Program-made: the position numbers and the translations under genes
DNA from: Kitasatospora sp. GP82
Lineage (GTDB): Bacteria; Actinomycetota; Actinomycetes; Streptomycetales; Streptomycetaceae
NCBI RefSeq assembly: GCF_029892105.1
Contig: NZ_JARZAJ010000038.1
Location: 1-62,354 of the forward strand
Direction: 5' to 3'
Length of the DNA: 62,354 nt
Notes under the pieces: model-generated
The model's database searches: none
What the model saw: the letters and a program-made list of their open reading frames with translations, nothing else
Told to the model about the DNA's origin: nothing
Shown here: piece after piece, positions 1 through 8,122 of the stretch
Position numbering within the stretch: position 1 is the stretch's first letter
Layout of the letters: the number at the start of each line of letters is the position of its first letter

Positions 1-423
1 GCCGTCGGGGAGGGCGGCGGCGGTGATGTTGTTGATGGTGCTGTTGTTGTCGATGTTCTTGGCGTGGGCTTGCCAGGTGCCGTCGGGGTTGCGGGTGCGG
101 TCCCAGACGGTGCCGTTGGTGAGGGTGAGGACGTGGAGGGTGCCGTCGGGGAGGGCGGCGGCGGTGATGTTGTTGATGGTGCTGTTGTTGTCGATGTTCT
201 TGGCGTGGGCTTGCCAGGTGCCGTCGGGGTTGCGGGCCCGGTCCCAGACGGTGCCGTTGGTCAGGGTGATGGCATGCAGGGTGTCATCGGGGAGGGCGGC
301 AGCGGCAACACCGTTGAGGTTGTAGTTGGCATCGACGAGCCGCGCGTGGACCTGCCATGAACCGTTCGTGGAACGCTCCCGATGCCACAGGGCGCCGTGC
401 CGCGGCGGTGGCGGAGGGGGCGG
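1..423. repeat. 141-bp tandem coding repeats
   Basis: Units at 1-141 and 142-282 are nearly identical at the DNA level; a third, diverged unit follows to about 423. The period of 141 bp is exactly 47 codons, so copy-number changes keep the minus-strand protein in frame. More copies probably lie left of the window. Confidence 0.9.
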
Positions 424-1134
424 CGGTGGTGGCGGCGGTGCGTCGAGGATGTTGTCGTACCGGAAGGGCAGGAAGTTGTTCTGCGTCAGATAGTCGCGGC
501 TGTACGTCGACTGCCGGGCGTTCGTGCCAGGGTGTGCCAACTCCAGGACCATGGCCCTGGTGTGGCCCGCATCAGCCCAATCCTTGAAGAGGACGACATG
601 CTGATCAGTCTTGTCGATGATGTCGCCGGCCCGGAGATCGTCCAGACTGCCGAGACGCGTGGCGAAGTTCGGCAGCGTCCAGGTCGTCTCGCCCCAGTTG
701 TCGGCGTCGCTCGACGGCAGGTTCCAGGCCATCGAGACATAGCCGGAACAGTCCGTTCGGTACGTGCCGTTGCTGTCCGTGTAGTACGCGGTCTGGCTGT
801 ACGGAACCCCCTGCGCGATCCAGCTCTCGGCCCTGGCGATCACCTCGTCGCGGGTGATCGGCTGACCGGCCTGGCCCAGCGGGTCGATGATCGGACCGGT
901 CGGCAGGCCCGCCGCAGTGGCGCCCGCGGCGAGCTGTTCGGCCGTCGCGGTGTCCGGATTGGGGACCGTCGGCGTGAAGGGGGTGATGGTGCCCGAGGGC
1001 GAACGCCTGGGCTGTGGTAAGTCGGTTGTGGACCGGTCGGAGGCGGCGTACGAGGCGCTGGGCGTGCCCAGGCCGAGACAGACGGCGATGGCGACCGACA
1101 GGGTGGCGGCCTTACGGGGCGTGGGCATGCGCAT
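1..1134 (-). CDS. Secreted NlpC/P60-like protein with C-terminal tandem 47-aa repeats (partial, 3' end outside window)
   Basis: The first 378 residues are visible; the gene runs off the left edge. Residues 1-31 form a Sec-type signal peptide ending near SASYA. Residues about 95-230 look like an NlpC/P60-type papain-fold hydrolase: TDCSGYVSMAW (Cys129) supplies the nucleophile and DQHVVLFKDW (His179) the likely base. A run of 12 prolines (233-244) links this to at least three repeats of 47 residues centred on TNGTVWDR.RNPDGTW, two of them almost identical. Such Trp/Asp/Gly-rich repeats resemble lectin-like beta-propeller blades. The likely role is extracellular cleavage of a peptide bond in, or binding to, cell-wall or surface glycans. 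The start at 1134 has GGAG nine bases upstream; an in-frame ATG at 1149 has a poorly spaced site. The enzyme assignment is by motif; the substrate is unknown. Confidence 0.8.
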   Translation of the reverse strand, partial: MRMPTPRKAATLSVAIAVCLGLGTPSASYAASDRSTTDLPQPRRSPSGTITPFTPTVPNPDTATAEQLAAGATAAGLPTGPIIDPLGQAGQPITRDEVIARAESWIAQGVPYSQTAYYTDSNGTYRTDCSGYVSMAWNLPSSDADNWGETTWTLPNFATRLGSLDDLRAGDIIDKTDQHVVLFKDWADAGHTRAMVLELAHPGTNARQSTYSRDYLTQNNFLPFRYDNILDAPPPPPPPPPPPPRHGALWHRERSTNGSWQVHARLVDANYNLNGVAAAALPDDTLHAITLTNGTVWDRARNPDGTWQAHAKNIDNNSTINNITAAALPDGTLHVLTLTNGTVWDRTRNPDGTWQAHAKNIDNNSTINNITAAALPDG

Positions 1135-1270
1135 AGGAATGGTCTCCATGACTCCCGATCGGAATCACGATGATCGGAGGAGGATGTGGTGGGCTCCGTC
1201 TGCCGCGCCGTTCGGCCGTCGATTCACCCTGCGCTTTGACCCGTACGAACGAAGGAGAGCTGATGCAACA

Positions 1271-1999
1271 TCAGATCGGCGGCGGGAGCGACCGCCCCGG
1301 AGGGCCGCCGCTGAACTCGATCTCGCGCAGCCCGCGCGCCGCAGCGCGATCGAGCACCACCATGGACGCGCAGCCCTTGATCTGTGCCCCCGGCCTGCCG
1401 CCGAGCAGCCGGGCGTGCAGCCGAAGGGTGGCGCGGCGGTGCCGCGCGAAGGCATAGGCGGAGACCGTGCGGCCGCGGGCCTCCTGGCCCTGCCGAGCCT
1501 CGGCCGGGGTGCTGTCGAGCAGGATCAGGTGCAGCCGCCTGCCCTGGCGCCGGGCCGCCCGGGCCAGCCAGTTGCGCACCCAGGGGAGCGCCCCGCAGTC
1601 GTGCACCACCAGGGGGCCGCCGGCTAAGAGCGCCCGGCGCAGCCGACGGTAGTGGCGGAGCCGGACGAGCGGACGGTACAAGGCGTACGGCAGCCAGCGC
1701 GGGAGGAGGCGGGCGTAGTGCTCGCGGCTCGACTGGGAGTCGACGATCGGTGCGTGGGCGCAGCGCCGCATCAAGGTGCTCTTCCCGCTGCCGGGCAGGC
1801 CGGTGACGATCAGCAGATCGGCGGCCGGGTAGCTCAGTACGGCCGGACCGACGGGCGTGGCACCGCGGCGCAGGTCGTGCAGGCCGTGCGGGCGCAGGAC
1901 GAGTGGCGAGCCGGCGACGGCCCGGGCCGATGCTGTGGGCCGGGTGCCGACGCGCACGACGGCGGGCCGGGTGGCGCCGACTCTGACGGTGTTTCGCAC
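1271..1999 (-). CDS. P-loop (AAA/zeta-toxin-like kinase fold) protein
   Basis: The 242-residue product has a Walker A motif GLPGSGKS at about residues 67-74 after a hydrophobic beta strand (ADLLIVT), and a possible Walker B strand GPLVVHDCG. The layout of one P-loop, a short core and an Arg-rich C-terminal half matches small nucleotide kinases of the zeta-toxin/AAA_33 type often annotated as AAA family ATPase in streptomycetes. It probably phosphorylates a small molecule or uses ATP on a nucleotide-like substrate. It is transcribed away from the ATP-grasp pair, with about 394 bp between the starts. No antitoxin-like partner is adjacent, so a toxin role is not supported. Family call firm, function open. 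Confidence 0.7.
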   Translation of the reverse strand: MRNTVRVGATRPAVVRVGTRPTASARAVAGSPLVLRPHGLHDLRRGATPVGPAVLSYPAADLLIVTGLPGSGKSTLMRRCAHAPIVDSQSSREHYARLLPRWLPYALYRPLVRLRHYRRLRRALLAGGPLVVHDCGALPWVRNWLARAARRQGRRLHLILLDSTPAEARQGQEARGRTVSAYAFARHRRATLRLHARLLGGRPGAQIKGCASMVVLDRAAARGLREIEFSGGPPGRSLPPPI

Positions 2000-2393
2000 A
2001 GCCCCTCCTCGTCCTCCCGGTTCTGCTGCCCCTTGGGTGACTCACGCGTTCACCAAGAGATGGTAATGCCGGGGTCTGACAGTGGCGAGGGAGAAGGCCG
2101 CTGAGGCTGGGTCGGGGCGGCTTCCGGGCCCTCCTGTGACGTTCTACCGCCTTGCTGCGTTGATCGCCAGGAATGCGGGTGCGCGGAGATGGCGGATGGT
2201 CATGGGCGGGCGGCACGGGGTCGGTGGGCCGGCTCGTTGGACCCCGTCAGGTCCGTCTAAATCCTTCCGTGGCGGGCTTGTTGCCGTTTCATTACCATGC
2301 GGGTGATCTTGTGGGGGCAATTCATGGCATCCTGGGGCGCTATGGTCGGCCGAACCTGGTCGACCGGCAAACGGGGGGACAGGGGTAGTACGC
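2000..2393. other. Divergent intergenic region, no gene called
   Basis: This stretch separates two divergently transcribed genes and should hold promoters for both. Its right half is clearly less GC-rich than its surroundings, as expected of regulatory DNA. A short open frame at 2173-2388 has non-coding codon usage and is not called. I see no clear operator or riboswitch. Confidence 0.5.
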
Positions 2394-3278
2394 ATGAGAA
2401 TCTGCTTCCTGGTGGAGGAGCAGTACCGCAACGACGGCATGCCGCTGGACGTCGTGTGCCGGTTGAGGGCCTGGGGCCACCGGGTGGACGTCCTGCGGCC
2501 GGGCAGTTCGCTGCTCGACCTCGGCGCGCTGATCCGGGGCGGCGACCACGACGCCTGGGTGCTCAAGACCGTCTCCGGCGGCCCCGGCCTCGGCCTCCTG
2601 GAGGCCGCCGCCGCCACCGGGCTGACCACGATCAACGACGCCCGAGCGATCCGCGGTGTGCGCGACAAGGCGCAGGCGGCGGTCCTGGCGGAGGTCGCCG
2701 GCCTGCCCGTCCCGGCCACCTGGGCGGCCGCCAGAACCGAGGACCTGGCCCGAATACCGGAAGACCGCTACCCGCTGGTGGTGAAGCCGGCCGACGGCAG
2801 CTCCGGCCGGGCCGTCCACCGGATCGACCGGCCCGAGCAGTTGGCCTCGCTGACGGGTCTGAGGGAGCACCCCGGGGGAGAGGGCCTGCTGCTTGCGCAG
2901 CCGTACGTACCCAATGCGGGCGTGGACCTGAAGGTCTACTGCGCCGCCGGTGAGCTGTTCGGGACCGAGCGGACCTCCCCGCTGGTCGCGGGCGGCGGGC
3001 CGGTGCGGGAGCGGCCCGTGAAGCTCGGCGCCGAGGTCGCGGCGATCGCGACGGCGGTCGGCGAGGTCTACGGACTCGACCTGTACGGGGTGGACATCCT
3101 GCTCGGCCCCGACGGCCCGGTGGTGGTGGACGTGAACGACTTCCCGAGCTTCCGGCAGGTCCCCGACGCCGTGGACAGGGTGTCACGGGCGATCCTCCGG
3201 CTGGCGCGGAACGGATCCTCCTGGCCGTCGGCCGTCCCGCGCGGGGTGCGGATCCCCGAGCAGGCGGCCGCCCTGTGA
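2394..3278 (+). CDS. ATP-grasp ligase (first of a tandem pair)
   Basis: A 294-residue RimK/LysX-like ATP-grasp protein. The ATP-grasp core has the lysine strand YPLVVKPADGSSGRA (about 125-140), an acidic grasp segment LLLAQPYVPNAGVDLKVY, and the Mg-binding end GPVVVDVNDFPSF. ATP-grasp enzymes activate a carboxylate as acyl phosphate and join it to an amine, thiol or other nucleophile. The N-terminal part (MRICFLVEEQYRNDGMP) is a Rossmann-like pre-ATP-grasp domain. AGGGG lies eight bases before the ATG. The gene overlaps the next ATP-grasp gene by four bases, so they are translationally coupled. No precursor peptide, peptidase or NRPS gene is next to them, so the substrate is unknown. An inositol-phosphate-kinase-like activity is a less likely alternative within this superfamily. 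Confidence 0.8.
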   Translation: MRICFLVEEQYRNDGMPLDVVCRLRAWGHRVDVLRPGSSLLDLGALIRGGDHDAWVLKTVSGGPGLGLLEAAAATGLTTINDARAIRGVRDKAQAAVLAEVAGLPVPATWAAARTEDLARIPEDRYPLVVKPADGSSGRAVHRIDRPEQLASLTGLREHPGGEGLLLAQPYVPNAGVDLKVYCAAGELFGTERTSPLVAGGGPVRERPVKLGAEVAAIATAVGEVYGLDLYGVDILLGPDGPVVVDVNDFPSFRQVPDAVDRVSRAILRLARNGSSWPSAVPRGVRIPEQAAAL

Positions 3279-4102
3279 GGATCTGCCTGCTGACCGCGGC
3301 ACCGGATCATCCGCTGCTTGCCGCAACCGCGGCCCTGCTGGCCGAAGACGGCCACATCGTCGAGCAGCTGACACCTGATCAGCAGGCCGATGCCTCCTCG
3401 CTCGCCGACGTCTATCTGCTCAAGTCCCGCACCCCCGCCGCGCTCGCGCTCGCCGGGCGGCTGGAGGCGCTCGGTGCACCGGTCGTCAACTCGGCAGCCT
3501 CGACCGGATTCTGCCAGGACCGGGTACGGATGGCCGGACTCGCCGATCGGGCCGGGCTTCCCTTCGTCGCCACCACCGAACTGCCCGATCTCGACGCCCT
3601 GTTGGCCCAAGGGCCGGTGAGGAGTCCGCTGGTGGTGAAGAGCCGCCACAGCCGGCGGGGCGACCTGGTCGCCCGCGTCGCCGACGAGGTGCGGCTGCGC
3701 GAACTCGCCGCCCGGTGGCCCGGTGAGCCGGTCGTCGTCCAGGATCTGGCGCCGGGTTCCGGCTGGGACCACAAGCTCTGGGTGGTCGCCGGTGAGGTCT
3801 TCGCCGAGCTGCGCCACTCCGAACTGGCCCCGGGGGAGCGGCTCCCGTCCCGTTCGATTGATGAACTTCCCCTCGGATGGGATGAGTTGGCACTGGACGT
3901 GGGCGAGGTCTTCGGGCTGGACGTGTACGGGGTGGACATCCTGGACATCGGTGGCGCACCGCTGATCGTGGACGTGAACGCCTTCCCGGGCATCCGGGGT
4001 CAGCGGGGAGCCACAACCGCCCTGGCCCGGCTGGCACTTGAGGCCGCCACCGGACGGCACCGGCCACGCGTGATCGTGCCGGAAGCCCGGACGGCAGGAT
4101 GA
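3275..4102 (+). CDS. ATP-grasp ligase (second of a tandem pair)
   Basis: A 275-residue protein starting with GTG inside the previous stop (GTGA overlap). It keeps the same fold order as its neighbour: N-terminal MRICLLTAAP, lysine strand SPLVVKSRHSRRGD, grasp segment VVVQDLAPGSGWDHKLW, and metal-binding GVDILDIGGAPLIVDVNAFPG. The two proteins are alike in layout but clearly diverged, so each probably has its own substrate or they form a hetero-oligomer. An ATP-grasp pair in one operon suggests two successive amide or ester bond-forming steps on one scaffold. The operon appears to hold only these two genes; a hairpin lies just downstream. Confidence 0.8.
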   Translation: MRICLLTAAPDHPLLAATAALLAEDGHIVEQLTPDQQADASSLADVYLLKSRTPAALALAGRLEALGAPVVNSAASTGFCQDRVRMAGLADRAGLPFVATTELPDLDALLAQGPVRSPLVVKSRHSRRGDLVARVADEVRLRELAARWPGEPVVVQDLAPGSGWDHKLWVVAGEVFAELRHSELAPGERLPSRSIDELPLGWDELALDVGEVFGLDVYGVDILDIGGAPLIVDVNAFPGIRGQRGATTALARLALEAATGRHRPRVIVPEARTAG

Positions 4103-4121
4103 GCGACGAGACGGGCAGTGC

Positions 4122-4161
4122 GGAGAGCCCACCCCGGTCGGAGTGACGGAGCGGGCTCTCC
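4122..4161. terminator. Bidirectional hairpin terminator
   Basis: The 9-bp arms GGAGAGCCC (4122-4130) and GGGCTCTCC (4153-4161) enclose a 22-nt loop between the convergent ATP-grasp and ferredoxin genes, so the hairpin can serve both strands. Confidence 0.6.
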
Positions 4162-4196
4162 CGGGTACCGGCATGAAGGGTCGCAGGGTGGTGTTC

Positions 4197-4436
4197 TCAG
4201 TAGAGCGGGGCGACCTGTTCGCCGCTGTGGGCGAAGTGGACGGTGATGGCCTCGACCGGGCACATCTCCGCGGCCTCGGTGAGCTCGTCCCTGGCGGTGG
4301 ATGCCGGACGCAGCGCTCTGGCCCGGCCGTCCGGGCCCAGTTCGAGATCGTCGGGCGCCGTGCCGGTGCAGGCGCCGGTCCCCACACAGCGGGTGCGGTC
4401 CACTGTGACGATCAGCTCCGGCTCGGCGGCGCTCAC
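4197..4436 (-). CDS. [3Fe-4S]-type ferredoxin partner of the P450
   Basis: A 79-residue acidic ferredoxin. The cluster ligands follow the C-x5-C-xn-CP pattern (Cys17, Cys23, Cys59 in MCPVEAI), which is the [3Fe-4S] type usual for actinobacterial P450 redox partners; the extra cysteine of a [4Fe-4S] protein is replaced by Thr/Gly. It begins with GTG overlapping the P450 stop by four bases, so the two are co-translated. It very likely passes electrons from a ferredoxin reductase encoded elsewhere to the P450. Confidence 0.88.
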   Translation of the reverse strand: MSAAEPELIVTVDRTRCVGTGACTGTAPDDLELGPDGRARALRPASTARDELTEAAEMCPVEAITVHFAHSGEQVAPLY

Positions 4437-5641
4437 CAGGCCACCGACAGCGACGCCGGACTGCGGGTGAGCAGGCCCTCCCGCCAGTGGATCGCCTCGA
4501 CCGGGTCGGTCAGCCGCAGGCCCGGCAGACGGTTGGCCAGCCGGTGCAGGCCCAGCTCCAGTTCCATCCGGGCCAGCCAGGCGCCGAGGCAGTGGTGCGG
4601 TCCGGCGCCGAAGGTGAGGCTGGGGGCGCCCAGAGGTGCGAAGTGGTCGAGGCGGCTCCCCGCCGGGTAGACCTCCGGGTCGTGGTTGGCGGCGCCGGTG
4701 TCGGCGGCCACCACGCTGCCGGCCGGGATCGTCACCCCGCCGATCTCCAGCTCGGCGACGGCGCGACGCAGCAGCCCGGGGAACACCTTGGAGTCGCCGA
4801 GCGGGACGGCCCGCAGGATCTGCTCGGTGGCGGCGGTCGCGCTCTGCGGGTCGGCGCCGATCCGGGCCCATGCCTGAGGGGCCTCGGAGAGCAGCTGGAC
4901 CAGTGCGTTGCCGAACGAGGTCATCGTGGTCTCGTGTCCTGCCACCACCAAGCCGCAGACCAGTGCGGTGAGTTGCTTCTCGGTCACACCGTCGGTCTCG
5001 TCCGCCGCCTGGAGCAGGCTGCTGACCAGGTCGTCCCCCGGGTTCTTCCGCCGCTCGGCGATCAGCGCCTCGGAGAAGGCGTAGAATTCCCCCATCGCCT
5101 GTCGGACTTCATCGGCCGGGTAGGCGGTGGCCGACAGCGCGTGGTCGCTCCAGCGGCCGAGCCGCTCCAGGGCGAGGTCGCCCAGGTCCATCAGACGGCT
5201 GATCACCGCGACCGGCAGTGAACGGGTGAGCCCGGCAACCACGTCGACCGGCGAGCCCGCGGCCTCCAGATCGTCGATCAGCCGTTCTATCACCGAGGCC
5301 ACCCACGGCCGCCAGCGGGCTATCGCCCTTGGCGTGAAGGCACGTTGGACGGTACGGCGCAGCCGCTGGTGCTCGGGGCCGTCGATGTTGAGCAGGCCGT
5401 CCGGGTCGTCCAGGATGTTCGGGGTGGTCGAGATCGGCGGGGCGTCCGGGGCGTAGAGGGTGGCCCGGTCCAGCCGTGGATCGGTGAGCACCTGGCGGAC
5501 GTCCGTGTGCCGGGTCACCAGCCAGACCGGTGTGCCCGTGGGAAGTGCGGTGAGTCTGGGCGGACCGGGCTCCGCCTGGCGCAGGCAGTGCAGGGGGATC
5601 AGTGGTCCTTCGGTTGATGCCCCGCTGTACTCGACGGTCAT
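4433..5641 (-). CDS. Cytochrome P450 with Gln in place of the ExxR glutamate
   Basis: A 402-residue soluble class I bacterial P450. The I-helix oxygen-activation motif AGHETT is at 234-239, and the heme-binding loop FGAGPHHCLG at 344-353 has Cys351 as axial ligand. The K-helix reads ATEQILRAVP (271-280). In typical relatives this is AVEELLRY, where the second Glu forms the ExxR salt bridge; here that position is Gln274 while Arg277 remains. The start at 5641 is preceded by GAGGAG. The ferredoxin follows with a 4-bp overlap. No biosynthetic core gene is adjacent, so the substrate is unknown; the protein has CYP107/105-like overall proportions, which is only a guess at family. Confidence 0.92.
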   Translation of the reverse strand: MTVEYSGASTEGPLIPLHCLRQAEPGPPRLTALPTGTPVWLVTRHTDVRQVLTDPRLDRATLYAPDAPPISTTPNILDDPDGLLNIDGPEHQRLRRTVQRAFTPRAIARWRPWVASVIERLIDDLEAAGSPVDVVAGLTRSLPVAVISRLMDLGDLALERLGRWSDHALSATAYPADEVRQAMGEFYAFSEALIAERRKNPGDDLVSSLLQAADETDGVTEKQLTALVCGLVVAGHETTMTSFGNALVQLLSEAPQAWARIGADPQSATAATEQILRAVPLGDSKVFPGLLRRAVAELEIGGVTIPAGSVVAADTGAANHDPEVYPAGSRLDHFAPLGAPSLTFGAGPHHCLGAWLARMELELGLHRLANRLPGLRLTDPVEAIHWREGLLTRSPASLSVAW

Positions 5642-5792
5642 CGCGTCCTCCTCGCGCTCGGAAGAGAGCACGCCGTGTCGACGCGCCGTTACCGACGGTA
5701 TGTCGTCGAATCCCCGGCGAGAAGAGCATGAACCGGCCAATGGATCACCGAAAACGGGCCAACCGGCGGCGATACGACCGTTGTTCCGGGCC

Positions 5793-5824
5793 GCGGGGCC
5801 CGCCACCTGGGCGGCAGGCCCCGC
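5793..5824 (-). terminator. Hairpin downstream of the DUF2252 gene
   Basis: GCGGGGCC (5793-5800) pairs with GGCCCCGC (5817-5824), with an inner CGCC/GGCG pairing. It lies 18 bp past the DUF2252 stop on the minus strand. Confidence 0.5.
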
Positions 5825-5841
5825 TCGCCGGACGTTGTGCC

Positions 5842-7302
5842 TCAGACACCCGTCTCGGCGGGCAGCCGGCCGGAGCGCACGGCCGCCAGCAGTGCCGAGT
5901 GGTCGGCCTCGCTCCGGTCCGCGTACGCCACGGCGAAGGCGGCGATGGCCTCGTCCAGGGCCTCGCTCCTGCCGCAGTAGCCGGAGATCACGGCGGCGTC
6001 GGCGGTGTGCGCATGCGCCCGCGCGAGCAGTGCGCCCGTCATCCGGCCGTAGTCGTCCAGCTGGCCAGGCAGCAGTGCCGCCGGATCGACGCTGCCCTTG
6101 CGGTTGCGGAACTGCCGTACCTGGTAGGGGAGTCCGTCCACGGTCGTCCAGCCCATCAGAACATCGCTGACCACCTGCATCCGCTTCTGGCCGAGCACCA
6201 CCCGCCGGCCCTCGTGCTCGACGGGAGGCACCGCATACCCGGCCCGCGCCAGGTGCGGCAGCAGCGCGGAGGGCCGGGCCTCCTTGACCTGAAGCACCAG
6301 CGGCTCCTGGCGCTGGTCGAGCAGGAGGACGACGTACGAACGAGTGCCGACGCTGCCGGTGCCGACCACCCGGAAGGCCACGTCGTGCACGCTGTAGCGG
6401 GACAGCAGCGGATGCAGCTCGGCAGGCACCGTCTCCAGGTACACCGCAAGGGAGTTGGCGACCGCCTGTGCCTGCCGGTCGGTCACCTCGCTCAGGACGG
6501 GCGGCGCTGCGGTGAACCGCCACTGGCCGTCGGAGCCCCGGACGGTGGACTTGGCGGCGAACTTGGCGCTGGTGTTGCGCAGCGCCTTCGCACCCACGCC
6601 ACGCAGTACGTCGGTCAGCTCGTGGGCATCGGCGAAGGTGACCAACTGCCCGTCGGCGACGGCGTTCCAGGCGTCCTGCGCGGGCAACTTGGCCAGCAGG
6701 CGCATCGTCCGCCGGTACGAGCCGGCGGCGTCGAAGGCGGCCCGGCGGCAGGCGTCCTCGTCCGCACCGGACTGCCGGCCCGCCAGTACCAGGCTGGCGG
6801 CCAGCCGTTTCACGTCCCACTCCCAGGGGCCGGGAACGGTCTCGTCGAAGTCGTTGATGTCCATCACCAGCCGGCCTCTGGCATCGCCGTAGAGGCCGAA
6901 GTTGGCGGCATGGGCATCACCGCACAGCTGCGCGGTCACTCCGCAGGCGGGCCCTGCGGCCAGGTCGCAGGCCATCAGAGCGGCGGAGCCGCGCAGGAAG
7001 GCGAAGGGGGAGGCGGACATCCGGCCGATCCTGATCGGTATGAGACCGGCGAGCCGTCCGGTATTGGCGCCCTCGACGGCCTGTACGACGCTCGGGCGGT
7101 CGTCGGGGAGGACGAGGTGCGCCTGCGACTCGCGGGGTACCCGCTCGCGCAGTCGTTTTCCGCGCCGCCGCTCACCTCCGGGCGGTGGCCAGGGTGCGAA
7201 GCCCGCCACGGCGAAGCTGCGGCCGCCCTCGTGCCCGGCCTGTCCCTCGGTCCCCGTTCTCGGCTCGACCAACCCCGCCACTGCCGGACTCCGTTCCGTC
7301 AT
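5842..7302 (-). CDS. DUF2252 family protein
   Basis: A 486-residue member of DUF2252, a family with a protein-kinase-like fold related to aminoglycoside phosphotransferases. The family signature FLRGSAALMACDLA is followed by CGDAHAANFG and by MDINDFDET, which resemble the catalytic loop and metal-binding Asp of kinase-like folds. The N-terminal 60 residues are Arg/Gly/Pro-rich and probably disordered. It is transcribed in the same direction as the P450 but 200 bp upstream with a hairpin between them, so it is probably a separate unit. Substrate unknown. The start is the furthest upstream plausible one; a shorter N-terminus is possible. Confidence 0.85.
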   Translation of the reverse strand: MTERSPAVAGLVEPRTGTEGQAGHEGGRSFAVAGFAPWPPPGGERRRGKRLRERVPRESQAHLVLPDDRPSVVQAVEGANTGRLAGLIPIRIGRMSASPFAFLRGSAALMACDLAAGPACGVTAQLCGDAHAANFGLYGDARGRLVMDINDFDETVPGPWEWDVKRLAASLVLAGRQSGADEDACRRAAFDAAGSYRRTMRLLAKLPAQDAWNAVADGQLVTFADAHELTDVLRGVGAKALRNTSAKFAAKSTVRGSDGQWRFTAAPPVLSEVTDRQAQAVANSLAVYLETVPAELHPLLSRYSVHDVAFRVVGTGSVGTRSYVVLLLDQRQEPLVLQVKEARPSALLPHLARAGYAVPPVEHEGRRVVLGQKRMQVVSDVLMGWTTVDGLPYQVRQFRNRKGSVDPAALLPGQLDDYGRMTGALLARAHAHTADAAVISGYCGRSEALDEAIAAFAVAYADRSEADHSALLAAVRSGRLPAETGV

Positions 7303-7442
7303 GCGTCATCAGCTGACGCCGCCACAGGTAGGAACGCTACCTGTTGTGGCCGGTGGGCGGGTGTGAGAGCGCTCGGAACGGCAGGGGCGGGGGTTGTGCA
7401 CGGGACGTCCGGTGAGCGGAGTCGAGGTCGTAGCATTCCGGT

Positions 7443-7844
7443 ATGGCTCATGACCCGCGTGCATTGGACGAGACGTTTCTCAGCTTCTGGCGCGAGTACC
7501 ACCTGTGTACTCTCACCACCCTCCGGCCGGACGGCACCCCGCACGTCGTCCCGGTCGGCGCGACCTTCGACGCGGCCACCGGCATAGCGCGGGTGATCAG
7601 CGGCCGCCACAGCCACAAGGTCCGCAACGTGCTGGCCGCCGGTGGGGACGGCCTGCGGGTGGCGCTCTGCCAGGTGGACCGGGCACGGTGGTGCACCCTG
7701 GAGGGCATCGCGATGGTGCGCGACGAGCCGGAGCGGGTCGCCGATGCGGTGCGACGGTACGCCGAGCGCTACCGGCAGCCGAGGGAGAACCCCGAGCGCG
7801 TGGCCATCGAGATCACGGTGGACCGGGTCCTCGGCCGGGCCTGA
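7443..7844 (+). CDS. PPOX-class F420/FMN-binding split-barrel protein
   Basis: A 133-residue split-barrel protein of the pyridoxamine 5'-phosphate oxidase-like class. The N-terminal strand pair LCTLTTLRPDGTPHVVPVGATFD and the later RVISGRHSHKVRNV (cofactor phosphate contacts) are typical of small actinobacterial F420- or FMN-dependent reductases. The length fits the family. It probably reduces a small organic substrate using F420H2 or flavin. No good Shine-Dalgarno site precedes the ATG; a TAGCAT box ends eight bases upstream, so a leaderless transcript is possible. It is divergent from the DUF2252 gene. Which cofactor it uses cannot be told from the sequence. Confidence 0.82.
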   Translation: MAHDPRALDETFLSFWREYHLCTLTTLRPDGTPHVVPVGATFDAATGIARVISGRHSHKVRNVLAAGGDGLRVALCQVDRARWCTLEGIAMVRDEPERVADAVRRYAERYRQPRENPERVAIEITVDRVLGRA

Positions 7845-7963
7845 GGTCGCAGGGCAGGCCGCAGCGGGGGCTGTTACTGATCGTTTATCGGCCGTTGACG
7901 GCCGGACGCGAGCATGGCGGAGTCAGTCCACCTCACCCGCACTGCCAGGAGAGCCCCCGCACC

Positions 7964-8122
7964 ATGCCGTCCACCGACTCCGCCGCCGCCCTCGACCCCG
8001 CAGATGTCGACATCGATGCCGATGTCGAGAACTTCCGTACGCTGCTGAGCAGGCTCGTCAGCTCCCTGGAGGCCGACCGGCGGGAACTTGCCCTCAACCC
8101 TCTTGCAGCACCTGGTCGATGA
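7964..8122 (+). CDS. Small acidic protein (52 aa)
   Basis: A short ORF with AGGAG about 12 bases upstream of its ATG and normal high-GC third positions. The product is rich in Asp/Ala (PADVDIDADVENF) with a C-terminal Leu/Arg amphipathic stretch (LLSRLVSSLEADRREL) that could form a short helix. Its 3' end overlaps the FBP gene tail-to-tail by 29 bp. No known family is recognised; it may be unexpressed. Confidence 0.4.
   Translation: MPSTDSAAALDPADVDIDADVENFRTLLSRLVSSLEADRRELALNPLAAPGR

Noticed and set aside
1..423. CRISPR-like array
   Set aside because: The 141-bp units are contiguous in-frame coding repeats with no spacers; the 126-bp WD40 units near 53 kb are likewise coding.
1271..1999. 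Zeta-type toxin of a toxin-antitoxin pair
   Set aside because: Only the general P-loop fold is supported; no antitoxin gene is next to it.
2173..2388. Short ORF directly upstream of the ATP-grasp pair, a possible precursor peptide
   Set aside because: Third codon positions are much less GC-rich than in real genes here, and there is no good ribosome site. Without coding signal a precursor claim cannot be supported.
4197..5641. P450/ferredoxin as part of a classical natural-product cluster
   Set aside because: No PKS, NRPS, terpene or RiPP core gene is found within the window; the two genes stand alone.
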